In this document: positions 16,049 to 25,850 of the stretch, piece after piece | Numbering within the stretch: the first letter of the stretch is position 1 | How the letters are laid out: each line of letters begins with the position of its first letter | From: Albibacterium bauzanense | GTDB lineage: Bacteria; Bacteroidota; Bacteroidia; Sphingobacteriales; Sphingobacteriaceae | DNA: 64,000 nt | Reading direction: 5' to 3' | Assembly: GCF_004339765.1 (NCBI RefSeq) | Contig: NZ_SMGO01000001.1 | Location: 930,001 to 994,000 of the forward strand | Made by a program: the position numbers and the translations under genes | The notes under the pieces: model-generated | What the model saw: the letters and a program-made list of their open reading frames with translations, nothing else | The model's database searches: none | Told to the model about the DNA's origin: nothing

Positions 16049-18267
16049 AAGATTTCAACCCCTTCCTTATTAACTTTAACCAAAATCGATTTCCCTCTAT
16101 AAACCATATTAAAGGAAAAGGACTTCCATTTCTCAGGCAACATGGGGTTAAAAGTCAATTCATCATCAACCATTCTCATACCTGCAAAACCTTCTACTAT
16201 AGTCATCCACGTACCCGCCATAGAAGTAATATGCAAACCATCTTCCGTATCATTATTATAATCATCTAAATCCAATCGGGAAGTTCGCAAATAAAAATCA
16301 TAGGCAAGTTTTTCATATCCCAGCTTAGCTGCTAAAATGGAATGGACACATGGAGACAATGAACTTTCATGCACAGTCATTGGTTCGTAGAAGTCAAAAT
16401 TCCGTTTGAGAGTATCCAAATCAAAACGATCTTGAAAAAAATACAAACCCTGCAATACATCGGCCTGTTTAATAAAGCAAGAGCGTAAAATACGATCCCA
16501 ACTCCACTTTTGATTCAATGGTAAATTTTCAGGACCCAAGTTCTTAACCAGTATCAGCTCTTTATCCAAAAATCCATCTTGTTGTAAAAATACTTGCTGC
16601 TTATCATCCTTCGGATAATACATCTTATCAATAATATCTTTCCATGATGTAATTTCCTCCTCTTTAAACTGAATACGATTCATTAAAGTGTAATACTTAG
16701 CTTCATCACGACCTTTTACATAACGCATCGCTTCCAAAGCATATTCCAGGCACCAGGATGCTATGTAATTGGTATACCAATTATTATCAACATTATTTTC
16801 ATACTCATTCGGGCCAGTAACACCTAAAATCACATATCGCTCCTTTTTTATACTCCAGTTCACGCGCTGTTTCCAGAAACGGGCAATTGCCAAAAGAACT
16901 TCAAGACCATATTCAATTAAGTAATCCTGGTCTCCGGTATAGCGGATATAATTATAAATGGCAAAGGATATAGAACCATTTCTATGGATCTCTTCAAAAG
17001 TAATTTCCCATTCATTATGGCATTCCTCACCGTTCATTGTCACCATTGGAAAAAGAGCGGCACCATCAAAGAAACCCAATTTCTTTGCATTCTCAATAGC
17101 CTGCGGCAATTGTTTAAATCGGTAGATTAATAAATTCCTGCTAACTTTAGGAGCTGCAGTTGCCAAATAAAAAGGTATGCAATAAGCTTCTGTATCCCAA
17201 TGTGTTGCTCCACCATATTTTTCACCGGTAAATCCTTTCGGACCAATATTCAATGCCGGATCTTCACCCGTATAGGTCTGATATAATTGAAAAATATTAT
17301 AGCGAATAGCCTGCTGCGCCTCTGGATCACCCTCAATTTCAATGTCACTTTCTCTCCATTTAAGATGCCAGGCATCTGCCTGCATCTTAAGCAAATTGTT
17401 AAAGCCTAAAGAACAAACAACTCCTAATTCTTTCTCAACATGCAATCGTAACTTATCCTTAGGTGTATTTAAAGAAGTATAATTTACTGCATATTTACAG
17501 AATACCAGCTCCTTCCCTTCTTCGGCTTTAATTTTGATTTCTCTTCCAATATACTTTTCACGAACCATTGGTGCAGATTCAAAAGAGATGGTCTTTCCAT
17601 CTTTTTGCACATCAAAAGCAATTCCTGTACATGCAAAAAAGTTGGTTCGCTTCGTTTTCATTGTTAATACAGCAACGTCGGTCGCTGAATCCTTTTCAAC
17701 TTCTTTCCAAAACTTTTCGCCATAATTAGCATCCTGATTACTAATATCCCCATCAATATCAAACAAAACAGATAACTCACCATCAAAATTAAGAGGAGTT
17801 AATGAATAGCGAATCGCTCCAACAGAATCATGCACAATGCTTAAAAACCGCTTTACCTGAACAGATACTTGCCTGCCACTTTCAAACTCAGCTTTAAAGG
17901 AACGTTCCAGATACCCATCTCGCATATTAAGCTCTCGCTTAAACTCCAGAACCTTACATCGGTTCAGATCCAATAATTCATTATCAACCTGAATTCTAAT
18001 AGTCCCCCAGTTAGCTGCATTTAATACCTTCGCTGCATATTCAGGATAGCCGTTTTTCCACCAGCCAACCTTTGTTTTATCCGGATAATATATTCCGGCC
18101 AGATAACTGCCTTGTAAACTTTCACCTGAATATCCTTCCTCAAAATTGGCGCGGTGACCCATTCGGCCATTCCCCAGGCTAAATATGCTTTCAGAAACAC
18201 GATTCAACTCTGGGGAAAAACCTTCTTCAATAATCTTCCACTCATCAACTTTCAGGTACTTCTTCAT
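16045..18267 (-). CDS. GH65 disaccharide phosphorylase, probably maltose phosphorylase
   Basis: A 740-residue cytoplasmic enzyme of family GH65. It has an N-terminal beta-sandwich (about 1-270), a helical linker and an (alpha/alpha)6 barrel, with a short C-terminal beta domain. The general acid is Glu488 in GPNEYENN, and the loop AYCIPFYLAT and the KQADV segment are typical of the family. The enzyme splits maltose with phosphate into glucose and beta-glucose-1-phosphate. A beta-phosphoglucomutase, normally next to such genes, is not in this window. Kojibiose, trehalose and nigerose phosphorylases have the same fold, so the exact disaccharide is inferred from the MFS and GH13 neighbours. It follows the PhyH-type gene by 35 bp. 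Confidence 0.88.
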   Translation of the reverse strand: MKKYLKVDEWKIIEEGFSPELNRVSESIFSLGNGRMGHRANFEEGYSGESLQGSYLAGIYYPDKTKVGWWKNGYPEYAAKVLNAANWGTIRIQVDNELLDLNRCKVLEFKRELNMRDGYLERSFKAEFESGRQVSVQVKRFLSIVHDSVGAIRYSLTPLNFDGELSVLFDIDGDISNQDANYGEKFWKEVEKDSATDVAVLTMKTKRTNFFACTGIAFDVQKDGKTISFESAPMVREKYIGREIKIKAEEGKELVFCKYAVNYTSLNTPKDKLRLHVEKELGVVCSLGFNNLLKMQADAWHLKWRESDIEIEGDPEAQQAIRYNIFQLYQTYTGEDPALNIGPKGFTGEKYGGATHWDTEAYCIPFYLATAAPKVSRNLLIYRFKQLPQAIENAKKLGFFDGAALFPMVTMNGEECHNEWEITFEEIHRNGSISFAIYNYIRYTGDQDYLIEYGLEVLLAIARFWKQRVNWSIKKERYVILGVTGPNEYENNVDNNWYTNYIASWCLEYALEAMRYVKGRDEAKYYTLMNRIQFKEEEITSWKDIIDKMYYPKDDKQQVFLQQDGFLDKELILVKNLGPENLPLNQKWSWDRILRSCFIKQADVLQGLYFFQDRFDLDTLKRNFDFYEPMTVHESSLSPCVHSILAAKLGYEKLAYDFYLRTSRLDLDDYNNDTEDGLHITSMAGTWMTIVEGFAGMRMVDDELTFNPMLPEKWKSFSFNMVYRGKSILVKVNKEGVEIL

Positions 18268-18302
18268 AAATTAGGTAATTGGTTAGTATAAGATCAAGGA
18301 TA

Positions 18303-19127
18303 TTATAACAATGCTGGGTTTAATTCAGAATCAGCCAACGTGCCAACTTCTTTTTCCATTAACCATTTTTTATGATCGGCTTCCTGCCATTCATGCTGCG
18401 GTTTAGCTACTTTTGTTCCATCAGCATAATAGATAATCGTCATTACTTCCCGCATCTTATCAGATGTATTTCCTGGTGCATTGTGAATCGTATAACCTTG
18501 ATGGAAAGTAGCATCACCAGCATTCATATAAGTAGGTCTGGAAAGCTTAAACTGATTCTTTTTCACGTAATCCTCAAATGCACCTTCTGATTCATCTGAA
18601 ATTACATAATCAAATATATTTCCTTTCTTCTGCGACCCAGATGCGAAAGTCAGCATCCCCATATCTTCATTCGGCATATCAACCAAAGGCATCCACATAG
18701 TAATAGTCTGAGTGGTATCTAATGGCCAATAATTCTGATCTTGGTGCCAAGGAGTTGGACCACCACCTGGTTCTTTAAACAAAGCCTGGTCATGATATAA
18801 ACGTACATTTTTTACGCCCAGCAAATCTGCAGCGATTTTGGCAAAACGCTTTGCCAGAACAAATTTCTTTGCAGCTTCATCCTCTCTCCAAAGATTCATA
18901 ATCTGAAGAAATGCTTTACCATACGTATCTCTATCCTCTAGCTTTCTCTTCTCACTATTATATCTGCTTGCCGCATCCACAAGCACATCGTGATACACAC
19001 TTATTTCTTCTTTCGAAAGAATATTCCTGATTAAAGTATGTCCCAATTCCTGGAACTCATTCACCTTTTCCTTTGGAACATTAATCGTGTTGTTTAAATC
19101 TGGTAGAATTTCTTTTTTATTTTCCAT
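18303..19127 (-). CDS. Phytanoyl-CoA dioxygenase (PhyH) family oxygenase
   Basis: A 274-residue Fe(II)/2-oxoglutarate-dependent oxygenase of the PhyH family. The iron-binding residues are visible as His128 and Asp130 in WHQDQ and His215 in HNAPGN. Arg226 in MREVM is placed to bind 2-oxoglutarate. I chose the ATG at 19127 (MENKKEI) because the longer frame begins with TTG at 19154 and adds only a weak lead. It is the first gene of the maltose operon and faces the AraC regulator across a 134-bp gap. A PhyH oxygenase in a sugar operon is unusual. The family is diverse and the substrate here is unknown; a hydroxylated sugar ester or small acid is a guess. Confidence 0.85.
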   Translation of the reverse strand: MENKKEILPDLNNTINVPKEKVNEFQELGHTLIRNILSKEEISVYHDVLVDAASRYNSEKRKLEDRDTYGKAFLQIMNLWREDEAAKKFVLAKRFAKIAADLLGVKNVRLYHDQALFKEPGGGPTPWHQDQNYWPLDTTQTITMWMPLVDMPNEDMGMLTFASGSQKKGNIFDYVISDESEGAFEDYVKKNQFKLSRPTYMNAGDATFHQGYTIHNAPGNTSDKMREVMTIIYYADGTKVAKPQHEWQEADHKKWLMEKEVGTLADSELNPALL

Positions 19128-19260
19128 CTCAATTCTAATTATTGGTTTAATCAAATTTACCCTTTCAACAAAGGAAATAGAATGAAGAAAATGGACTAAA
19201 TATGGGGTATATTAACATATATAGTAAAATATTACTACATTTATATTAAAAACAGCCACA

Positions 19261-20130
19261 TTGAAAGCTTCAGTTGAAATCTTATATCCCAAAAGCGACC
19301 AATCATTCTTAGTCAGAAAGTTTGATAAATCTGCATTTGAAGCACCCTATCACTATCATTCCGAATTTGAGCTGACTACCATTATCAAAGGAAGAGGAAA
19401 AAGATATATCGGCAACCACATGGAAGACTTCCAGGAAGGTGATTTGGTATTATTGGGTGCAGGTTTACCCCATTGTTGGAAACTAGAAAACACTCCAAAT
19501 AGCGAAAATGAGGAAGCCAGTGCAGTCGTTGTTCAATTCACAAGAGATTTTCTCGGAACAGATTTTTTTGATAAAGTAGAACTAACCGGTATCAAAAAAC
19601 TACTGGAAGAGAGTCGTTATGGCATACGTTTTTCAGAGGAAATAAGCACTAAGGTTCAAAAACAGCTTATTAGTCTAAGTAAACCTAATAATCATTTCAA
19701 GTCGCTAATGCGCCTCATGACCATTCTTCATGATCTTGAATCATCCGACAACCAAATTATACTTGACAAACACATTACTTCTGCTCTCGACTCAGTAGAG
19801 CAAGCCCGCATCAATCCTGTGATGGCTTATATTGTTGATAATTTTAACGATAAGATCTCTTTAGATAAAGCTGCTGAAATAGCGCATATGACTCCCAATG
19901 CCTTTTGCAAGTTCTTCAAAAAGGTGACCCGTAAAACTTTTGTACAAATGGTTTTAGCATATCGGTTGAATTATGCCCGACAAAAACTCATTCAAACCGA
20001 TAAACCCATTTCTGAAATTTCATTCGAAAGTGGCTTCGGAGATGTATCGCATTTTTATAAAATGTTTAAAGCCGAAACCAAACTAAGCCCATTAAACTAC
20101 AGAAAGAAATTTATGCAGAGGTTCTCTTAG
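19261..20130 (+). CDS. AraC family transcriptional regulator
   Basis: A 289-residue regulator. The N-terminal half (about 1-150) is a cupin-type sensing domain with PYHYHSEFEL and a GDLVLLGAGLPHCW segment. The C-terminal part (about 185-285) is a two-helix-turn-helix AraC domain with the ISEISFESGFGDVSHFYKMFK motif, cited here by its GFGDVSHF core. It starts with TTG at 19261. It is divergent from the PhyH-GH65-MFS operon and is the likely activator of that operon in response to a sugar ligand, based on position. The 134-bp intergenic region has direct AT-rich repeats but no operator that I can call with confidence. Confidence 0.88.
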   Translation: MKASVEILYPKSDQSFLVRKFDKSAFEAPYHYHSEFELTTIIKGRGKRYIGNHMEDFQEGDLVLLGAGLPHCWKLENTPNSENEEASAVVVQFTRDFLGTDFFDKVELTGIKKLLEESRYGIRFSEEISTKVQKQLISLSKPNNHFKSLMRLMTILHDLESSDNQIILDKHITSALDSVEQARINPVMAYIVDNFNDKISLDKAAEIAHMTPNAFCKFFKKVTRKTFVQMVLAYRLNYARQKLIQTDKPISEISFESGFGDVSHFYKMFKAETKLSPLNYRKKFMQRFS

Positions 20131-20145
20131 TTTAGCATTCAGATC

Positions 20146-20985
20146 TTACAAGCCTATATACCGATTGCCGAAATTATAAGTCAAACTTACATTCCAGATA
20201 TAATCGTCTCCTATAGTAATATTACTATTAATCTTCCTATTAAACAGTGCAGACAAAGTAAATGGTAAATTTTGCTTATTAACAGAAACTCCTGAACTCG
20301 CATAAATCCCCTCCTGTCCATCTATTCGTAAATAATAAATTTGAGGTGACACACGAAATTCATAATCTTCAATCATCAACTTACTCACGTTAGTTCTAAA
20401 AGCTAAAAAATGTGTATTGCGTGTAGTTCCCTCAAGTCTATGCGTATACATGTAATAAAGACCAAGGTTAACCTTATTAGAAAGAAAATATGTTGGAGCA
20501 ATATCTGCTGTAGGTGCACGTTCAACAGCTAAAATCTTTTCGGTTTCGCCATTCTTAATTATACTTTGACTCTTGAACGACAGACTCGGATTTACCCCAA
20601 TTTGCAAACGCCACTTCTCATTTTCTACTATCCGATATCTCCACCAAAAGATAAACGCCCAAGGCTTTAGATCTTCCATATCAAAACGGAGTTCTGGCTC
20701 AAAACTTAACTTATCTTTCCTAAAAGAGAAATAAAAGATAGTGGCAGCTTTACCTAAGGTAGAGGAAGGGATAGTTGAAATACCCTTATTAGTTGCAGTA
20801 ATCGATCCATTAAAAACAATCGTATCCTTTTTTGTAGTAGCTACTACTTCAGTGCTATCTTGTGCATATAATGTGTGGGGCAACATCCCAGAAATAGCCA
20901 ATATAGCTATCATAACCGGGTAAATTATTTTATTTGTAAAACTTCTAGTTGATATTTCTCGCAGTTTTAAAGGCACTTTTCTCAT
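20146..20985 (-). CDS. Putative outer-membrane beta-barrel protein
   Basis: A 279-residue protein. A long N-terminal signal region (residues about 18-41) ends with LYAQ, followed by an acidic stretch. From residue 60 on, alternating polar and aromatic residues form many amphipathic strands, and the C-terminus ends with an aromatic-rich strand (SLTYNFGNRYIGL). This pattern fits a small outer-membrane beta-barrel. No named family is recognised. It converges with the AraC gene, whose stop lies 15 bp away. No other gene lies within its transcript. Confidence 0.65.
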   Translation of the reverse strand: MRKVPLKLREISTRSFTNKIIYPVMIAILAISGMLPHTLYAQDSTEVVATTKKDTIVFNGSITATNKGISTIPSSTLGKAATIFYFSFRKDKLSFEPELRFDMEDLKPWAFIFWWRYRIVENEKWRLQIGVNPSLSFKSQSIIKNGETEKILAVERAPTADIAPTYFLSNKVNLGLYYMYTHRLEGTTRNTHFLAFRTNVSKLMIEDYEFRVSPQIYYLRIDGQEGIYASSGVSVNKQNLPFTLSALFNRKINSNITIGDDYIWNVSLTYNFGNRYIGL

Positions 20986-21300
20986 GTATTATTTATAAGT
21001 AAGTTAATTTATTAATCAATCATTTAATGAGCGCAAATATCTCAACTATACCCAATCAAATTGTTATACATATTACTGTTTAACTAACCATTATCACTGA
21101 TTTATAGATTATACTACACATATTGCCCCTAACAAATGGTTAACTTAGATAATTATGCAACTGCAAACACAATTCTAACACCTATATTAGGTAAAAACAT
21201 CCTTATTAAATCAAAAAACAATAACTTTATTCATCTCTTTCACCCTATAAATTATAAGAAGGAAATCTCTAATAAATAAGATTTTAATTACAAGAATAAA
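20986..21300. other. AT-rich divergent intergenic region of about 315 bp
   Basis: It separates the divergent outer-membrane protein and oxidoreductase genes. I see only AT-rich sequence with one loose inverted repeat (AACCATT with AATGGTT, long loop) and no promoter element that matches both parts of the consensus, RNA gene or repeat. Confidence 0.4.
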
Positions 21301-22239
21301 ATGAAAGCAATCATCCTAAATGAACCAGGAGCACCAAGCAATTTAGTTACTTCAGAAGTTTCAGCTCCTTCTATAAAATCAGATGAAGTACTGATACAAG
21401 TAAAAGCAATCAGCATTAACCCTGTCGATGCAAAAACAAGATCGGGCAAAGGCTTGTATGGCCGACTTAAAGACATAAATCCACTCATTCTTGGCTGGGA
21501 TGTTTCAGGCATCGTGATAGAATCAAACTCAGGTCTCTTCAAAAAAGGAGATGAAGTTTTTGGAATGATTAACTTCCCCGGACATGGAAAAGCTTATGCA
21601 GAATATGTAGCTGCACCAGCCTCTCACTTAGCCAAAAAACCAAAAAACATCACACACAATGAAGCTGCCGGTGCAACACTCGCTGCACTTACTGCCTGGC
21701 AAGTGCTTATTACCAATGCTAAAGTCAAAAAAGGAGACCGTGTACTCATTCATGCCGCCTCCGGAGGTGTGGGTCATTTTGCCGTTCAAATTGCCAAAAA
21801 CTTAGGCGCTTATGTTATCGGCACCTCTTCTGCTGAGAACAAAGATTTTGTCCTATCACTTGGCGCAGATGAGCATATCGATTACAAAGCACAGGCTTTT
21901 GAAAAAGCAGTTAAAAACATCGACTTTGTATTAGATACTATTGGCGGAGAAAACATAGACCGTTCACTCGAAGTGATTGTAAAAGGCGGTACATTAATCA
22001 GCCTCCCTACCGGTTTAAATGAAGCAGTTACCGAGAAAGCAAAAGCAAAAAATGTAAATGGATATTTTATCCTGGTCCAATCCAATGGTGAAGATATGCA
22101 GGCAATAGCCGATCTTTTAGAAAAGAATACCATCAAATCTCACATATCAAAGACCTTCTCTTTTAATCAGATGCCAGAAGCGCATATGCAAATTGAAAGT
22201 GGAAGAACTGTTGGAAAGGTAGTAGTAGAATTAGATTAA
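21301..22239 (+). CDS. NADP-dependent quinone oxidoreductase-like protein
   Basis: A 312-residue member of the medium-chain dehydrogenase superfamily, zeta-crystallin/quinone oxidoreductase branch. It has the GroES-like N-terminus with NPVDAKTRSG, no zinc cysteines, and the Rossmann motif IHAASGGVGHFAVQIAK (about residues 149-165). The SSAEN loop favours NADP(H). It reduces quinones or enones in related enzymes. It begins with ATG 21301, is cytoplasmic, and is followed after 76 bp by a secreted esterase. No cofactor-specific partner is seen. Confidence 0.88.
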   Translation: MKAIILNEPGAPSNLVTSEVSAPSIKSDEVLIQVKAISINPVDAKTRSGKGLYGRLKDINPLILGWDVSGIVIESNSGLFKKGDEVFGMINFPGHGKAYAEYVAAPASHLAKKPKNITHNEAAGATLAALTAWQVLITNAKVKKGDRVLIHAASGGVGHFAVQIAKNLGAYVIGTSSAENKDFVLSLGADEHIDYKAQAFEKAVKNIDFVLDTIGGENIDRSLEVIVKGGTLISLPTGLNEAVTEKAKAKNVNGYFILVQSNGEDMQAIADLLEKNTIKSHISKTFSFNQMPEAHMQIESGRTVGKVVVELD

Positions 22240-22315
22240 TGAATGTTTTTTTATATTATTGTAATACCATTTATCAATAACCTAATTCAACTAATCTATA
22301 TTCAATTAACCAACT

Positions 22316-23188
22316 ATGAAAAGATTATTATCTATTGCATTGTTAATGCTGTGCACAGTATCTATCGTTCTGGCTCAAGGAAGTCAAGTTTTTGAGACGC
22401 GTACCGTAAAAAGTGATATCCTTAAAATGGATCGCAAATATGCAATTTACTTACCCGAAGGCTATGATCAAAGCGACCGCAGTTATCCAGTTCTCTACCT
22501 CCTTCATGGCAGTGGAGATAATCATACAGGCTGGGTACAATTCGGGCAAGTTCAACACATTGCAGACAAAGCGATTGCTGAAGGTAATGCAGGTCCAATG
22601 ATCATTGTAATGCCCGATGCCGATACCGGAACCAGAGGATATTTCAATGTTGTTGACGGCAGTTATAATTATGAAGACTTCTTTTTTAAAGAGCTAATTC
22701 CGCATATTGAGAAAACATACCGGGTACGTAGTGAAAAACGTTATCGGGCTATCTCTGGCTTATCAATGGGTGGGGGTGGAACCATCTTTTATGCTCTGCA
22801 CCAGCCAGATATGTTTGCTGCTGCTGCTCCTCTAAGTGCAGCAACCGGAAACTGGGATTTTGAACAGTTCAAAACAAGGCTTAAACAAACACCTACTAGT
22901 GCTTCCGACAAACAAATCGAAGATTACTTCAATCTCCATAGTATAGAAAGCATTGTTAAAAATGCATCTGAAGATAATTTAAAGAAGATTAAAGGAATAC
23001 GATGGTATATAAGCTGCGGCGACGATGATTTCCTTTATGAAGGCAATAGCCGAATGCATATTCTATTGCGTCAAAGCGAAATCCCTCATGAATACAGAGT
23101 TAAAGATGGTGGACACACCTGGACATACTGGCGAAACGAATTACCTTTAGTACTTGAGTTCGTCTCAAAGTCATTTACACAATTCTAA
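22316..23188 (+). CDS. Secreted esterase (PF00756 family)
   Basis: A 290-residue alpha/beta hydrolase with a signal peptide ending near residue 20 (SIVLAQ). The nucleophile Ser150 lies in GLSMGGG, the acid in CGDDDFLYEG and the His in GGHTWTYW. It belongs to the putative esterase family that includes feruloyl and acetylxylan esterases and acts in the periplasm or outside. It is the third PF00756 protein in this window, alongside those at 11563 and 13526, which suggests the organism handles ester-decorated carbohydrates. The substrate is not determined by the sequence. A long perfect hairpin follows the stop at 23194-23232. Confidence 0.88.
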   Translation: MKRLLSIALLMLCTVSIVLAQGSQVFETRTVKSDILKMDRKYAIYLPEGYDQSDRSYPVLYLLHGSGDNHTGWVQFGQVQHIADKAIAEGNAGPMIIVMPDADTGTRGYFNVVDGSYNYEDFFFKELIPHIEKTYRVRSEKRYRAISGLSMGGGGTIFYALHQPDMFAAAAPLSAATGNWDFEQFKTRLKQTPTSASDKQIEDYFNLHSIESIVKNASEDNLKKIKGIRWYISCGDDDFLYEGNSRMHILLRQSEIPHEYRVKDGGHTWTYWRNELPLVLEFVSKSFTQF

Positions 23189-23193
23189 TCTAA

Positions 23194-23232
23194 GCATCCA
23201 AAACAGCATTTGATTAATGCTGTTTTGGATGC
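23194..23232. terminator. Perfect 16-bp hairpin between convergent genes
   Basis: Arms 23194-23209 and 23217-23232 are perfect inverted repeats of 16 bp with a 7-nt loop. Only short T stretches follow on the plus strand. It lies between the stops of two convergent genes (23188 and 23239), so it likely serves as a terminator for both. Confidence 0.65.
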
Positions 23233-23238
23233 CTTTAA

Positions 23239-24189
23239 CTATACTCCTTCAGCAATTGCTTTCATCTTAGCTAAACCGGTTTGCGCAACTAACAATGCGT
23301 CTTGCTGATAATAACTCTGGTTGAAAACCTCCAGTGAAAGAATAATTTGCTTGCCAGGATCTTTAATGGCCTGCAAAGCTTGACGAATCGGAGCAATACC
23401 ATCTCCCGTATAAATACGATCAGGCTCAGATATTTTAGCAGGAAGAATACCTGACGGATAATCATTAACATGGAAAATATCAATCGCCGGCTTACCTACA
23501 AATGCTAGGCTGTCAAAGCTTGAACCTCCTTTGTAAATATGAAAAATATCCAATAAAGCACGAGCATCTTTATGTCCGCTTTCAGTAACCACGTATAATA
23601 CCTGACTAATTTTCTTAAGATTGGGTGATGCACCCCACATTTCAAGCACCGGCTTCACACCAGTCTGCTCGCCCATCTCAAGTATTTTAATATATCTTTC
23701 AGTAATAACATTCAAATCAAGCAATGCTGCATTAGCACCATTGGCACCCGAAGGTGGAGCTGCTACTCGTTTACAACCAATCCCCGCCAATTGCTCCATT
23801 TCTCCCTGCAACTGCTTAAGTCCAGCAGTACGCATAGCTTCATCATCTACAATCCATCTGGCAAAACCAATTGCATTTTCTATTTCAAGACCTAAATCAT
23901 CAATAATCCTTTTAGCTTCCTTTACCGTACCCCCTTCTTTCAAATAGGTTTGAAAACTATCTATCCATATTTCAACCGAGCCAAATCCTGCTTTCGATGC
24001 AACTTCCAATTCTTTAACAAAACCGAGTTTCTGTCCACGAATGGTGCTCATATTGAGCGCATATTTAAAACTTGAATTAGTTTGCTTTGAAGTCTCTTTA
24101 GCAGAAGCGGGTAATTTTAACAGAGAAGCCCCGGCAGTCAAACCCAATGTTTTTAATACTTGCCTGCGGTTTAATAAAAGGTCGGTCAT
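23239..24189 (-). CDS. Exported sugar phosphate isomerase/epimerase-like TIM-barrel protein
   Basis: A 316-residue protein of the xylose-isomerase-like TIM-barrel family. The N-terminus reads NRRQVLKTLGLTAGASLLKLP, a twin-arginine-like export signal (Arg8 and Arg9), so it is probably sent folded to the periplasm. The barrel has Glu and His residues at the expected metal sites: VEIWIDSF, PVLEMWGAS, LLDIFHIYKGG and FHVNDYP. Family members isomerise or epimerise sugars or degrade sugar derivatives, but the reaction here is unknown. It is read toward the esterase and lies 52 bp after the serine-hydrolase gene that begins the strand, which may form a two-gene transcript. Confidence 0.85.
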   Translation of the reverse strand: MTDLLLNRRQVLKTLGLTAGASLLKLPASAKETSKQTNSSFKYALNMSTIRGQKLGFVKELEVASKAGFGSVEIWIDSFQTYLKEGGTVKEAKRIIDDLGLEIENAIGFARWIVDDEAMRTAGLKQLQGEMEQLAGIGCKRVAAPPSGANGANAALLDLNVITERYIKILEMGEQTGVKPVLEMWGASPNLKKISQVLYVVTESGHKDARALLDIFHIYKGGSSFDSLAFVGKPAIDIFHVNDYPSGILPAKISEPDRIYTGDGIAPIRQALQAIKDPGKQIILSLEVFNQSYYQQDALLVAQTGLAKMKAIAEGV

Positions 24190-24241
24190 AATAAATTAAG
24201 CTCTTTATGTGAATTAATAGCCGTAAAAATACAATTATTAA

Positions 24242-25765
24242 TTACAGAGCTGCAACACTACCTTTATAATTCCTAAAAAGATAACGCAACCTCACAAATA
24301 CAACCAATACATTAGCCAATGCTATCAATCCTAATCCTAAAATAAAATCCGACATCATTAAAAAAATGCCATCCCAACTCAATATCCGACCGCTCAACAT
24401 AGTTGTAATCCAGGACATTGAAAGAAGTAGAATAAGAGGTAAAAGCCGTAATAGCAGATAGGACCACGATAACCAAAGAGGTCGTTTATTATATTTCTGA
24501 TACCATTCTTTTACCCTGAATATTCTACGCACTGCAAAACCAAAAGCGATAAGAAAAACTAAAAATCCACACACTTGAAAAAACCAATGTGGCAAAGAGG
24601 AAACATCGGGCTCCTGTCCTTTCAGTATTTCGTGAATGCCATCCACGAATGAATAATAATCCACAAGAGGCTTAATACCGCTATTAAATAGAACAACGAT
24701 TCCATACCCATCATTCGTATAAATCATTTGCTCTGAACTGTAGGTCCATAAAATCCCACCGTGATACAAGCTGGAATCTCTATTCAAATTCCAACCCATA
24801 GCATAAGACGATTCATTCCCTGACTGTGCTTTATGTGTCAATGCGAAACCCTCTGCACTCAATAATTCAATATCTTTAAAACGACCTTTATTTAACTGAA
24901 CACGAAGCCAGTTGGCCATATCATTAGAGCTAGAAACCACTCCTGCTGCACCATCCACAAACCATTCAGGATCTTTTGCAACAATTGGTTCTCCAACAAA
25001 AAAGGTATAACCTTTTGCTATACCTTCTTTATATAATGATTTAGTATTAGGAACATCCCAGGTATAATTCATTTCCAGCGGATTGAAAATATGGTTTTCC
25101 AAATACGAAGAAAATCTTTCGCCGCTAACCGCTTCAACCAATTTCGCCAGGATCTCATAATTGGGATTATGGTAATGAAACGTTTCACCAGGCTTACTTA
25201 CTAATTTAGCCTTCTTTAGTAATACAATGACTTCATCCAAGTTTGTGGCTTGCTGCTTAAAAGTCATATCGGGAAAACCAGTATCTGCTAAACCACTTGT
25301 TTGATGCAATAGCTGACTAACTGTTATACTTGCACCACGAGGGTCATCTATTTCAAAAGAAGGGATATATTTAACAACCGGACTATCCAAAACTACTTTA
25401 CCTTCCTCTACCAGCTGCATAACTGCCACCCCTGTAAATGCTTTACTTAAGGAAGCTATTGGAAAAGGCGTATCAGCATTTACGGCTTTACCATCACTTG
25501 TAACACCATAGCCTTTTGAAAAAATAACAGAATCTGAATGAACAACGGCAACAGCCAAGGACGGAATTTTATTGCTCGCCATCTTAGCCGTCAAATAGCG
25601 ATCTATCTTTTCTACGGTATTTCCACTCTGGGCCTGAGCATTTCCAGTACCTGCAAAAAGCAAAGCCAAATACAGAACTATTATCTCTATAGCCTTTAAA
25701 ATATACTTTATAGGAGTAAAATCTGAGAACATATCGGTATAATTGATTACCAAACATAATCTCAT
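24242..25765 (-). CDS. Beta-lactamase-family serine hydrolase with C-terminal membrane segments
   Basis: A 507-residue protein. An N-terminal hydrophobic segment (about 24-44, ending NAQAQ) leads to a class C beta-lactamase/penicillin-binding-type domain. The nucleophile Ser105 lies in SLSK, with Lys108, the YxN motif at Tyr198-Asn200, and an HGG in LYHGGIL. From about residue 395 there are three or four membrane segments. Members of this family cleave peptides or esters in the envelope. A closer start at residue 12 (MFSDFTP, 25732) is possible. It precedes the TIM-barrel gene by 52 bp. The physiological substrate is unknown. Confidence 0.85.
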   Translation of the reverse strand: MRLCLVINYTDMFSDFTPIKYILKAIEIIVLYLALLFAGTGNAQAQSGNTVEKIDRYLTAKMASNKIPSLAVAVVHSDSVIFSKGYGVTSDGKAVNADTPFPIASLSKAFTGVAVMQLVEEGKVVLDSPVVKYIPSFEIDDPRGASITVSQLLHQTSGLADTGFPDMTFKQQATNLDEVIVLLKKAKLVSKPGETFHYHNPNYEILAKLVEAVSGERFSSYLENHIFNPLEMNYTWDVPNTKSLYKEGIAKGYTFFVGEPIVAKDPEWFVDGAAGVVSSSNDMANWLRVQLNKGRFKDIELLSAEGFALTHKAQSGNESSYAMGWNLNRDSSLYHGGILWTYSSEQMIYTNDGYGIVVLFNSGIKPLVDYYSFVDGIHEILKGQEPDVSSLPHWFFQVCGFLVFLIAFGFAVRRIFRVKEWYQKYNKRPLWLSWSYLLLRLLPLILLLSMSWITTMLSGRILSWDGIFLMMSDFILGLGLIALANVLVVFVRLRYLFRNYKGSVAAL

Positions 25766-25850
25766 CTACCTAATATATAAACACTTAATCGTTATACCGC
25801 ACTATATAGTCGGTAAATAACAGGTTTTTGTCGGCTAACGAAATGCTGAA

